A DNA stretch of 36,642 bases, from positions 1 through 36,642 of the IMG/VR virus record IMGVR_UViG_3300011116_000965, one strand, 5' to 3'. Below are positions 25,304 to 32,077 of this stretch, piece by piece; position 1 is the first letter of the stretch, and the number at the start of each line of letters is the position of its first letter. The stretch comes from a virus. The translations under genes and the position numbers were made by a program. Under the pieces are notes generated by a model. It searched no databases. It was not told the DNA's origin and was given only the letters and a program-made list of their open reading frames with translations.

Positions 25304-26485
25304 TTATTCTTCGGACAACCTGCTTGGAGGGGCTTGGAGCTGCCCGCCAGCGTACCAGTCAAGGAGCGTCTTTGGGTCGTGGCGCGTGTAGTTGGCGGCG
25401 CTTTTGATGTCCCAACCAAGATCCCGAATGCACCGCTCGACGAACTGCCGCCGGAGCGCCTGGTTGGGTTTGCTGCGATGGGCCTCGTAGGCTGGCCCGG
25501 CTGGCAAAAACTGGCGCAGCCAGGCTGCATGGCGGCGCTTGACCAGGTCGAATCGCTCATTGTCGGTGCCCTCGACGACGTGAGGGCCGGGGCCGGCGAG
25601 CAGCTCGGCAGCTAGGTCGGCGGCGATCGGGAGGCGCGCGAGGGCGGATGGGTTTTTGCCCTGCCAGCCCTCGTCCGCCGTCAGGCAAAAAAACCACTGG
25701 CCTCCTGACTGAACGAGCCAGTCCTGCCGCGCGGCTACCGCCTCGGACGACCGCAGTCCGATATCTCGAAGCATGAGGTGCGCGCGCCAGAGACGCGGCT
25801 CGAGGTCTTTAGAAGCCGCAACGATCGCCGCCATTGCGTCGTCCGGCAGTGGGCGGTAGTCTGGCCGTCGTGACCGCGGCAGCTCGGCGCGCCGAAACCC
25901 GGCGATGGATGGCGGGATGGTCCACTGACTGAGCCAGCGCCGGTGCCTTGGGCCGAACATCGACCGCGCTGCCAGCAGGCACGTCCTTTGGCTGTACGGC
26001 GTCGTGGTGGCCGCGGCGCAATAGCGGTAGACGACGTCCTCGTCGAGCCGGTCGAGGCGGTGCTTGGCCGGGTCCAGACCTGCGAGCGTGGCGACCTTGA
26101 TTAAGGAGCGGGCGTAGTTGCGGGCGGTCGAGGGCCGGTCGGACTGAGCTTGGAACGCCGCGGCAAACTCCGCGATGGTCGGAGTCGGCTTGCCTCGTGG
26201 TCCCGGCCCGGCTGGCGTCCACTCGCGTCCTTGGTCATAGAGTCGCTGGATCACGAGCGCCGCCCTGCGCCGTGCCTCGCCCAGGTCGTCGGTCCGGAGA
26301 CTCCGGCGGGCCGGAGGGCGGTCTGGCATGTTGAGTCTGAGCCATAGGTTGGCCGAGTCGCTGCGTCGGCAGAGGTCGGCGCTCTGGCGCACCTTCTGGC
26401 CGCCGACGTGGACGGTCACGGTCACGGTCTCGACATGGGTCACGAGCCCAGACTGTGCTCGTTTTGTGCTCGAGGCAAGGGCCAA
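25304..26485 (-). CDS. int: Tyrosine recombinase (phage integrase)
   Basis: 393 aa. N-terminal about 20-90 is an arm-binding-like domain; 100-190 is the SAM-like core-binding domain (TIAEFAAAFQAQ). The catalytic domain has R245 (GLRSSEA), K277 (GWQGK), R345 (QALRRQF), H369 (YTRHDPKTLLDWY) and nucleophile Y378. Spacing H-Y (9) and R-H (24) fits the family. The residue three before R345, normally His, is Gln342. It acts at the adjacent attP to insert the genome at a tRNA-Leu gene. The start is uncertain: TTG at 26485 lies in a tandem repeat, and no ATG is available close by. Confidence 0.9.
   Translation of the reverse strand: MALASSTKRAQSGLVTHVETVTVTVHVGGQKVRQSADLCRRSDSANLWLRLNMPDRPPARRSLRTDDLGEARRRAALVIQRLYDQGREWTPAGPGPRGKPTPTIAEFAAAFQAQSDRPSTARNYARSLIKVATLAGLDPAKHRLDRLDEDVVYRYCAAATTTPYSQRTCLLAARSMFGPRHRRWLSQWTIPPSIAGFRRAELPRSRRPDYRPLPDDAMAAIVAASKDLEPRLWRAHLMLRDIGLRSSEAVAARQDWLVQSGGQWFFCLTADEGWQGKNPSALARLPIAADLAAELLAGPGPHVVEGTDNERFDLVKRRHAAWLRQFLPAGPAYEAHRSKPNQALRRQFVERCIRDLGWDIKSAANYTRHDPKTLLDWYAGGQLQAPPSRLSEE
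26453..26472. repeat. Arm-type direct repeat, copy 1
   Basis: CTGTGCTCGTTTTGTGCTCG, matched 19 of 20 by the copy at 26648-26667. The pair flanks the att core on both sides in the same orientation, as integrase arm sites do. It lies inside the integrase 5' end. Confidence 0.6.
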
Positions 26486-26510
26486 AATCGGCCAAAATCG
26501 GACAAAATCG
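26481..26510. repeat. Three tandem 10-bp repeats at attP
   Basis: GCCAAAATCG, GCCAAAATCG, GACAAAATCG, head to tail and overlapping the integrase start codon. They may be bound by integrase, excisionase or a host bending protein, and could give integrase autoregulation. Confidence 0.65.
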
Positions 26511-26518
26511 CCCGATGC

Positions 26519-26532
26519 GCGGAAGCTTCCGC
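26519..26532. repeat. 14-bp palindrome GCGGAAGCTTCCGC
   Basis: Perfect palindrome between the tandem repeats and the att core. Could be an operator or part of the recombination site. Confidence 0.5.
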
Positions 26533-26546
26533 TTGCCGATCCGGCC

Positions 26547-26596
26547 TTCAGGATCTAGTGGGGAGACCCGTGGAGGTTCGAATCCTCTCGAGAGCA
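26547..26596 (+). other. attP: attP core: 3' half of tRNA-Leu(CAG)
   Basis: About 50 bases read as the 3' part of a type II tRNA. The anticodon loop TTCAGGA (anticodon CAG) and stem TCTAG are followed by a long variable arm GGG-GAGA-CCC and a T arm GGAGG-TTCGAAT-CCTCT. The 3' acceptor strand CGAGAGC with discriminator A ends it; CCA is not encoded. The 5' half is missing: CGGCC precedes the loop where CTAGA would be needed. Such partial copies let the phage restore the tRNA after integration. The position next to int fits attP. Confidence 0.8.
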
Positions 26597-26615
26597 CTCC
26601 CTCTGCATGAGGGAC

Positions 26616-27113
26616 TTACGCCGACAGCACATCACCGGCCGCGCAGGCTGTGCTTGTTTTGTGCTCGTCCCGCGGGTCGACGTCGCCCAAATCCGGTGCG
26701 TCGCCGGTCTGGCCTAGAGGGCTGTCGTAGCCCATCCAGTCGCAGAACTGCAAGAGCAGCCGCCTGAGTTCTGGGTCGCGCATCGCCTCCGCGAGCAGGA
26801 ATGTCATCCGGTTCAGCAGGTCGCCGTCCGGGCTGGCGCTCCACTCGCCGACGTGAGACAGCGGCAGGCCGCCGTCTCCGAGCAGCTCGGCATGCAGGTC
26901 GGGCGGTACGGTGTCACGCAGCCACGCGCCGAGCAGCTCGGCGCGGATGTCTGCCGGGGCGTGCTCGAGGTAGGCCGCTGTGTGTTGAGGCAACACGGGG
27001 GCCTTCCCGTTCATGTGCCGCGACACCGTCGGTCGCTGTATGCCTGTCCGGTCGGCGATTTCGACAGTGGACTCGGCCTCGGCCCACTTCCTGAGGACTA
27101 GTGCAGTGTTCAT
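26616..27113 (-). CDS. Repressor-like HTH protein (CI-type position)
   Basis: 165 aa. Residues 15-38 form a Cro/CI-type HTH (STVEIADRTGIQRPTVSRHMNG). The remainder is helical and Leu/Ala-rich, with no visible S24 peptidase serine/lysine pair, so induction by RecA-type autocleavage is not evident. It is transcribed away from the early operon; the spacer contains a cluster of operator-like repeats. Its gene end overlaps the right arm repeat of attP. It probably keeps the early genes silent in the lysogen. Confidence 0.75.
   Translation of the reverse strand: MNTALVLRKWAEAESTVEIADRTGIQRPTVSRHMNGKAPVLPQHTAAYLEHAPADIRAELLGAWLRDTVPPDLHAELLGDGGLPLSHVGEWSASPDGDLLNRMTFLLAEAMRDPELRRLLLQFCDWMGYDSPLGQTGDAPDLGDVDPRDEHKTSTACAAGDVLSA
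26648..26667. repeat. Arm-type direct repeat, copy 2
   Basis: CTGTGCTTGTTTTGTGCTCG, one mismatch from copy 1, 51 bases beyond the att core and within the 3' end of the repressor gene. Confidence 0.6.
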
Positions 27114-27125
27114 CGGTCAACGTAG

Positions 27126-27184
27126 CGTGCAAATTTTGCACGGCAAAACAAATTTTACAAAGCCGCTTGTAATTTGATTGCACG
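27126..27184. promoter_or_regulatory. Operator cluster between repressor and early genes
   Basis: A 17-base inverted repeat CGTGCAAATTTTGCACG (27126-27142) is followed after about 19 bases by CAAATTTTACA (27149-27159) and then by TGTAATTTGATTGCAC (27169-27184) in inverted sense. The three share CAAATT...CA and about helical spacing, as lambdoid operators do. On the minus strand TTGTAA plus 17 bases leads to AAAATT, a weak repressor promoter candidate. Confidence 0.6.
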
Positions 27185-27200
27185 TGTAAATAGTAATTAC

Positions 27201-27389
27201 ATGGACCAAGTGGCACCTACGGACGAACGGTCGGAGGCCCTCATGAGGGCGCTCCGGGAACATGCGGCGCTTGCCGCCTCTGCGAGCAAGCGGGCCAAGA
27301 CGCCAGCCGCGAGAATTGCCCACGCTGAAGTCGAGGGAGTCCTCCTTGATTTCGTCGACCAGATCAAGGCGCAGGAGGTGCCGGCGTGA
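27201..27389 (+). CDS. Small early protein (62 aa)
   Basis: First gene of the rightward early operon. ATG at 27201 is chosen over an earlier in-frame start at 27174, which lies in the operator. The protein (MDQVAPTDERSEALMRALRE onwards) is helical, Ala-rich with a basic middle (KRAKTPAARIAH). The place is that of a Cro, but no clear HTH is visible. It overlaps the GTG of the amidase. Confidence 0.6.
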   Translation: MDQVAPTDERSEALMRALREHAALAASASKRAKTPAARIAHAEVEGVLLDFVDQIKAQEVPA

Positions 27390-28066
27390 GTGCTCCGATC
27401 AAAGAGAGCCTGTGGACCATGCGGTGGCTAGCCGCCAACCGGTGGGATGACAGCGGTACCCGGGAGGAATTCCTCCGGTTGCTCAACGAAGCGCTGGGCG
27501 ACAGCCCTGACGCGGCAGAGGAGGCGCCGTTTCGGCTCTCGCCGCTCTTTCCCGGACCCGATTTTCCCGTGATCGGTCGGCCGCTGATGGTCGACCAGAT
27601 CCGGCGCTACGTAAGAGCCAGCCAACCGACCTGGGCGGCTGGGATCACCATTCACCACATGGCCTTCCCTTCGCTGGCTCAGCGACCGCAAGGGCTGCTG
27701 GAACAGCACATCCGCAACCTGCGGAGCTACTATATGGGGTTGGGCTGGTCGGCCGGTCCTCATTTCTTTATCGACGAGGATCAAGCGTGGGCTTTTTCGC
27801 CCCTTGCCAAGCCGGGAGTCCACGCCAAGAGCTTCAACCGCACCCACATCGGGATAGAGATGCTGGGCGACTACGACCGTGAGGATCCGTGGGCGGGGCG
27901 CGGCTTGCAGGTGCTGACCAATACCGGGCTGGTCGTCGGCGAGATCCTCCGCGGCCTAAATCTGCCCAAGGATGCGGTCAACTTCCACCGCGACGACCCG
28001 AAGACTTCCAAATCCTGCCCCGGCAGCAGGATCGAAAAGTCGCAATTCCTGAAACTCGTCAAATGA
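27386..28066 (+). CDS. Endolysin: N-acetylmuramoyl-L-alanine amidase (Amidase_2)
   Basis: 226 aa. Residues about 65-225 form the Amidase_2/PGRP domain. Zinc ligands are H90 or H91 in TIHHMAF, H201 in NFHRDD and C211 in SKSCPGS. GWSAGPHFFID (120-130) and IGIEMLGDYD (155-164) are the usual conserved strands. It cuts the amide between MurNAc and the stem peptide at lysis. GTG start overlapping the previous stop. Its position directly after the repressor, far from the holin-like genes, is unusual for an endolysin. No signal peptide is seen, so it needs a holin for export. Confidence 0.9.
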   Translation: MSAPIKESLWTMRWLAANRWDDSGTREEFLRLLNEALGDSPDAAEEAPFRLSPLFPGPDFPVIGRPLMVDQIRRYVRASQPTWAAGITIHHMAFPSLAQRPQGLLEQHIRNLRSYYMGLGWSAGPHFFIDEDQAWAFSPLAKPGVHAKSFNRTHIGIEMLGDYDREDPWAGRGLQVLTNTGLVVGEILRGLNLPKDAVNFHRDDPKTSKSCPGSRIEKSQFLKLVK

Positions 28067-28338
28067 TGGACCTCGAGATCACCGTCCCCATGGATGACCC
28101 TCGCGCTCTCGCGCGGCTGGTCGTGCATTTGCCCAGCGTCGTGCTGAGCGCCAGTCAGGTCGCGACGGCCTTTGGCATCGCTCTCGGCGTCGTCCTCGAC
28201 GACATCGCTGACGGCAGGCTCCCGGCCAGAAAAGGCCTCAAAAGCTGGTCCGTCACCGCCCGTGACGCCGCGCAGCTGTATGTCGTGCGGCCTATGCGGC
28301 AAGACCCTGCGATTAACCAAATCACGGAGGGAGTCTAA
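28063..28338 (+). CDS. Small HTH protein 1 (excisionase-like)
   Basis: 91 aa from the ATG at 28063 (MM; start may be the second Met). Residues about 28-70 read as a MerR/Xis-type winged helix: LSASQVATAFGIALGVVLDDIADGRLPA then SWSVTARDAAQLY, the 'h-x-x-h-A-x-x-G...G-x-L-P...W-x-V...D' pattern. Such proteins act as excisionase or regulators. A related copy follows at 28410. It overlaps the amidase stop. Confidence 0.6.
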   Translation: MMDLEITVPMDDPRALARLVVHLPSVVLSASQVATAFGIALGVVLDDIADGRLPARKGLKSWSVTARDAAQLYVVRPMRQDPAINQITEGV

Positions 28339-28341
28339 TCG

Positions 28342-28404
28342 AACCTGGATACTATCCTTTGCTTTCCGGGCAGCAGGATCGCAAAGGATCAATTTCAAAA
28401 CTAA
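28342..28404 (+). pseudogene. Tandem-duplication junction: exo start remnant plus amidase end remnant
   Basis: 28342-28368 codes EPGYYPLLS, the same nine residues as the start of the exonuclease at 28656, with several synonymous differences. 28360-28404, in another frame, codes CFPGSRIAKDQFQN then stop, matching the amidase end CPGSRIEKSQF; at DNA level GGCAGCAGGATCG(A/C)AAAG is shared with 28022. This is what the seam of an old 345-bp tandem duplication should look like. Confidence 0.7.
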
Positions 28405-28409
28405 GTAAC

Positions 28410-28655
28410 ATGGAAATTAAATCACACGTAAGCAACGAGAGGCGCTGGCTTCTGCGTATGTGCGCAACCAGCCCGGATGTCTTACTGACACTTGAGGAGG
28501 TTGGCACGGCCTTTGGCCGCACCGCAGAATCCGTCAACCTCGACGGCCTTTTTGGCAGATTACCGGTCGCCTATTATATGGGAGCGATGCTGGTCAAAGG
28601 CGGAGACGCCCTCACCTACTATCACGGCTATAACCAACCCCTGACCGCCGAATAA
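28410..28655 (+). CDS. Small HTH protein 2 (diverged duplicate)
   Basis: 81 aa. It aligns with HTH protein 1 over M-x-E-I, VLLTLEEVGTAFG and GRLP, then D-A-L-x-Y. The recognition part has changed (YYMGAMLVKGG for RKGLKSWSVTA), so DNA specificity may differ or be lost. ATG at 28410 corresponds to that of copy 1. It ends directly before the exonuclease ATG. Confidence 0.6.
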   Translation: MEIKSHVSNERRWLLRMCATSPDVLLTLEEVGTAFGRTAESVNLDGLFGRLPVAYYMGAMLVKGGDALTYYHGYNQPLTAE

Positions 28656-29720
28656 ATGGAACCCGGTTACTACCCACTCCTCAGCGAGGAGGAGCACCAT
28701 CGCCTCCCGTATCTTAGCAAGAGCGGAATCAAGCGCCTCCTCGTTTCCCCGCTGGAGTATTGGCTCCACAGCCCGGACAACTACGATCCGTCGGCCGAAA
28801 AGCCAACCAAGGACATGGTGCTTGGCTCGGCCCGGCATTGTATGCTCCTTGAGGGCGACGTGGTATTCGAGCGCCGCTACGGTATACGGCCTTGCCCGGA
28901 AACTCATCCGGCTGCTTTGCGCACTGTCGACGATATTCGGCAATGGCTAAAGTCCCAGGGCGTGACGCCGGTCGGCACTGCCAAGGCCAGCCTGGTCGAG
29001 CAGGCGAAGACGGTCAATCCCGCCGTCGAGATCCTCGACGAGCTCATTGCCGCGGCCGAGGAAAGCGGCCGAACCATGCTGCCGCTCGAGGACTGGCGCA
29101 GCGTCGACAAAAGCCGCGGTGTATTTAACGCTCTGGCGGGCCGACTTGGCAAGGGCCTCGGCGAAGTGACCGTCATTTGGGACGATCCGGCGCTTGGATG
29201 TCGGTGTAAAGCGCGGCTCGATTGGATCGGTCTCAGCCCAGACGGCCATGCGAGAATCGTCGAGCTAAAAGATTTTGCCCACCAAGGTCGCAAATGCAGC
29301 CTCAAAAGCCGGACAGATCAGATTTTTGCGCACGAGCGGCACGACATCGACATGATGTTCCAATACCGGGCGTGGAAGCATGCCCCGGGCGTCGTCTACG
29401 GAGCGACCAACGGCGAGACCAGGCTAATCAATGAGGTGAGGCTGCAACTGCCTCAATATTTGCCGCAGAGCCATCCGGAGATGCTTGTCTTATATTGTCG
29501 GAAGGATTCCGACATCCCGGAGTTTGTCATTCGGTCGGCATGGTTGGCCGACCAAGGCGGCTCCCTGACCGACATGGGCCAGACCGCGTGGGCCAGTATC
29601 CTGAGGGCGGCGGACGCTTACAACCAGTTCCGTGCTTCGCACGCTTTCGGCCAGCCATGGCATTCCGGCTGGGAGATCGTGCCAGTGGAGTTCGAGGAAA
29701 CCAGCCTTCGTTTTGCCTAA
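28656..29720 (+). CDS. RecE-like PD-(D/E)XK exonuclease
   Basis: 354 aa. LSKSGIKRLLVSPLEYW (20-36) and GSARHCMLLEG (57-67) are N-terminal marks of this exonuclease group. The active site is D189 (ARLDWIG) with E203-x-K205 (IVELKDF), followed by a QYRAW helix near 256. It should degrade one strand of double-stranded DNA ends 5'-3', feeding recombination. The next gene, a RecA-fold ATPase, is its likely partner annealase, giving a phage recombination pair. Confidence 0.85.
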   Translation: MEPGYYPLLSEEEHHRLPYLSKSGIKRLLVSPLEYWLHSPDNYDPSAEKPTKDMVLGSARHCMLLEGDVVFERRYGIRPCPETHPAALRTVDDIRQWLKSQGVTPVGTAKASLVEQAKTVNPAVEILDELIAAAEESGRTMLPLEDWRSVDKSRGVFNALAGRLGKGLGEVTVIWDDPALGCRCKARLDWIGLSPDGHARIVELKDFAHQGRKCSLKSRTDQIFAHERHDIDMMFQYRAWKHAPGVVYGATNGETRLINEVRLQLPQYLPQSHPEMLVLYCRKDSDIPEFVIRSAWLADQGGSLTDMGQTAWASILRAADAYNQFRASHAFGQPWHSGWEIVPVEFEETSLRFA

Positions 29721-29724
29721 TTAT

Positions 29725-30726
29725 ATGAGCACGTTCAAAATCCACGACGCGGTGCGAAAAAGCGCGCCAATCACCGCAGCTTTTATCGGGCCAAGCGGCT
29801 CCGGAAAGACCTATTCGGCCCTCCTGTTTGCGCGCGGCCTTGTCGGTCCGGGCGGCCGGATCGGCGTGATTGACACCGAGGGGCGGCGGTCTCTGATCTA
29901 TGCCGACGACCCGAAGATCGGCGGCTACCGGCACCTCGAGATGGGCGCGCCGTATACGCCGGAGCGCTGCATCGAGGCGCTTGATGCGGCGGTTGCCGAC
30001 GGATGGCAGGCTATCGTTTTTGACTCCGCCAGTCTCGAGCACGACGGCGAGGGCGGGTTGCTGGATCTGGCCGAGCAGGAGGTTGAGCGGTTGGAGGCTG
30101 ATGCCGCCAAGCGCGGCCGAGACAATAGGGCCGTGAGCCAGCAAAAGTGGACTCAGCCGAAGCTCCGTCATCGTCGGTTTCTCAATCACGCTGTCGGTTT
30201 GCCTGCCCACGTCATTATGACGTTCCGGCAGGTGCTCACGACCGATTTTTCGGCCAAGCCTCCGGTCACAGTGTTGAGTGAAGTGTGTGAAAAAAACACC
30301 AAGTTCTCGCTCGAGCTACACGCTACGTTTGCGGCCGACCATATCGCGACCTGGACGCGCGTGCCGGAGCCTTTTCGGCGGCACCTTCCTCAGGGCCAAC
30401 GTATCACGACGGCGATGGGTGCGGCTCTGTCGGGTGCGGTCGCGCCGCAGGTCGCGCCTGTCACGCGCGCCGCCGAGCCTGCACCGGTGCCGACGCCCGG
30501 AAGCCCGGCTTCGCCAAAAATGAGAGAGGCGGTAATGGCTTGGATGGAGGCTAACGGCGTCACCGAGGGCGATCTGAGCGACGCCTTGGCGCGGATGGGC
30601 AAGACGCTCGCCGCCGATTGGCGGACTTCGATGAGTCTGGCTCAGTGTCAGTGGATTTTGAGCGATGCTGGCAAGGCCAAATTGCTCACCCTCATCGACG
30701 CAATGGATCGAGAGCAACTTCTCTGA
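29725..30726 (+). CDS. P-loop ATPase, Sak4/RecA-core type recombination protein
   Basis: 333 aa from the ATG at 29725; the upstream frame overlaps the exonuclease. Walker A is GPSGSGKT (22-29), VIDTEG is a conserved strand, and AIVFDSAS is Walker B. The core ends near 240; the rest is Ala/Pro linker and a small helical C-terminal domain (MREAVMAWMEANGVTEGDL onwards) that may bind DNA or SSB. Adjacent to the RecE-like nuclease, so a single-strand annealing role is most likely; a helicase-loader role is the alternative. Confidence 0.75.
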   Translation: MSTFKIHDAVRKSAPITAAFIGPSGSGKTYSALLFARGLVGPGGRIGVIDTEGRRSLIYADDPKIGGYRHLEMGAPYTPERCIEALDAAVADGWQAIVFDSASLEHDGEGGLLDLAEQEVERLEADAAKRGRDNRAVSQQKWTQPKLRHRRFLNHAVGLPAHVIMTFRQVLTTDFSAKPPVTVLSEVCEKNTKFSLELHATFAADHIATWTRVPEPFRRHLPQGQRITTAMGAALSGAVAPQVAPVTRAAEPAPVPTPGSPASPKMREAVMAWMEANGVTEGDLSDALARMGKTLAADWRTSMSLAQCQWILSDAGKAKLLTLIDAMDREQLL

Positions 30727-30727
30727 T

Positions 30728-30946
30728 ATGAAAAACAAAATCGAAGAAATTGAGTGGGTTGCAGTCCGCCAAGGGCTGCCAGACGACGAGCAACGTGTTC
30801 TCGTCCACGACGACTCGGACGACGTCTGTATGGGCTACCATGACGGCACCGCCTGGTGGGCCTATACCGAGGACGGCGTCCGAAACATCAGCCTTGATGG
30901 GGTAACGGTGCTCCACTGGGCTAACGTGGAGGGACCACTGCCATGA
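30728..30946 (+). CDS. DUF551-like small protein
   Basis: 72 aa. Pattern of DUF551: W-x-x-V near the start (EWVAVRQGLPDDEQRVLVHDD), a G-Y-H-D-G-x-x-W strand, and an end in VLHWANVEGPLP ('x-x-W-x-x-x-P-x-P'). Phage-borne, function unknown. ATG one base after the previous stop; overlaps the next gene. Confidence 0.7.
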   Translation: MKNKIEEIEWVAVRQGLPDDEQRVLVHDDSDDVCMGYHDGTAWWAYTEDGVRNISLDGVTVLHWANVEGPLP

Positions 30947-31206
30947 GACATTACGTTGAGGCGGAGGTGGCGCTGGAGCGCGACGACGAGACTCTAAGCG
31001 TGGTGGCCTCAGGTCACTACGTCCCGGGCAATCCCGGCCGTCCTAATACGTGGGACGGTGACGGCTTTGCGGGCTGGGAGGCATTCGTTGAGGACGTCCG
31101 GGCTGAGGGGCTGGACGGCGTCGTCGTCGATCTCGACGAGTGGGAACTAGAGCTGTGCGAAGCCGCCCTGCTCGAGGCCGCCGAGGAGGAGGAATACTAT
31201 GACTAG
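30943..31206 (+). CDS. Small acidic early protein (87 aa)
   Basis: Beta-type N-terminus (HYVEAEVALERDDETLSVVASGHYVPGNPGRP) with a G-x-Y-x-P-G-x-P-G-R turn found in small phage early proteins, then an acidic helical end (ELCEAALLEAAEEEEYYD). It overlaps rusA by 8 bases. Function unknown. Confidence 0.6.
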   Translation: MRHYVEAEVALERDDETLSVVASGHYVPGNPGRPNTWDGDGFAGWEAFVEDVRAEGLDGVVVDLDEWELELCEAALLEAAEEEEYYD

Positions 31207-31615
31207 AGTCTCAGTGACTATACCCGGTCCGCCGACGCCGCAAAAACGGCACCGACACGTCGTGGTCGGTCACTCGGTCCGGACCTACGATCCGTCCGCG
31301 CGCGACAAGGCCGCTTTCCTCGCCGAGGTTGAGGCTCGGACCGCGGCTCGGCTCCTCGAGGGCCCGCTGGCTGTCAGGATTGAATGCTGGTTCCCGCGGC
31401 CCGCAAGCCACCTCCGCAAGGATGGAGGCTTGGCCAAATCGGCGCCCATCTGGCACACCCAGAGACCGGACGCCGACAACCTCGGGAAGTTCGTTTTGGA
31501 CGCCCTCAACGGCGTCCTATGGGCCGACGACAGTCAGGTCGTCGAGCTGACCGTCGCCAAAGAGTGGACTTTTTTGGCACCCCCTCACACACACATTAAC
31601 ATTTATCAACTATGA
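31199..31615 (+). CDS. rusA: RusA-type Holliday junction resolvase
   Basis: 138 aa. The active-site block RPDADNLGKFVLDALNGVLWADD gives D91, D93, K97 and D110/D111, matching E. coli RusA spacing (D70, D72, K76, D91). VTIPGPPTPQKRHR at the start is the usual first strand. It cuts four-way DNA junctions to resolve recombination and clear branched DNA before packaging. Part of the recombination cluster with the exonuclease and ATPase. Confidence 0.92.
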   Translation: MTRVSVTIPGPPTPQKRHRHVVVGHSVRTYDPSARDKAAFLAEVEARTAARLLEGPLAVRIECWFPRPASHLRKDGGLAKSAPIWHTQRPDADNLGKFVLDALNGVLWADDSQVVELTVAKEWTFLAPPHTHINIYQL

Positions 31616-31845
31616 ACACTAATCAATGGGGCCACGTCCCCGAAAACATTCCACCAGTGCAACTCGAGCTGCTTACCCAGACCCGACTCAAGGGGCTGCT
31701 GTTTTCTGCCGAGTATATTGGTCACGCCAAGTCCTTTGTGGAGGCCCATCAACTTCGAGAGGTTACGCTGTCATTTGTCGGGCCATCTGGGAAGCGCACG
31801 ACTATCATTGCCGAGGCCGGCCAACTTACGACCTACACGTCATGA
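31612..31845 (+). CDS. Hypothetical early protein (77 aa)
   Basis: Reads MNTNQWGHVPENIPPVQLEL; a helical first half and a beta second half (VTLSFVGPSGKRTTIIAE). ATGA overlap with rusA and next gene. No family recognised. Confidence 0.55.
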   Translation: MNTNQWGHVPENIPPVQLELLTQTRLKGLLFSAEYIGHAKSFVEAHQLREVTLSFVGPSGKRTTIIAEAGQLTTYTS

Positions 31846-32075
31846 AGATTAACCTCTATATTCGGGATTTTGCTTGGGCGCATACTGCCATTTGCGACGT
31901 CGACATCGCCCTGATCGACGGCCGTCTCGCCCTGTCTCGCGACGAGTGGCGCGACTTTCACCGGTTGCTCTGGGTTGCGGCCGAGGAGGATTATGAGCCG
32001 TCTAGGGAGGATGTGATCCTCCTTGAAGATCTGCTTGACCGGATCGAACCAGGCTGGAGCCGCTACGACCGCTGA
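31842..32075 (+). CDS. Hypothetical acidic early protein (77 aa)
   Basis: ATG at 31842 overlaps the previous stop; the longer frame upstream is a shadow. Acidic, helical, with DEWRDFHRLLWVAAEEDYEP in the middle. No family recognised. Ends 2 bases before the AP2-like gene. Confidence 0.55.
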   Translation: MKINLYIRDFAWAHTAICDVDIALIDGRLALSRDEWRDFHRLLWVAAEEDYEPSREDVILLEDLLDRIEPGWSRYDR

Positions 32076-32077
32076 TC

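Noticed and set aside
25253-25615. Rightward 120-aa protein over the integrase 3' end
   Set aside because: It is antisense to conserved integrase motifs (box II and Tyr region).
26547-26596. Complete tRNA-Leu gene
   Set aside because: The 5' acceptor, D arm and 5' anticodon stem are missing; the bases before the anticodon loop do not pair with TCTAG. It is an att copy only.
26235-26597. Leftward frame starting with RGFEPP-like residues
   Set aside because: This is translation of the tRNA T arm and integrase in the wrong frame, a common artefact.
27116-27120. TTGAC start motif for the repressor
   Set aside because: It lies 2 bases from the repressor ATG, not at the 14-19 base spacing of the others.
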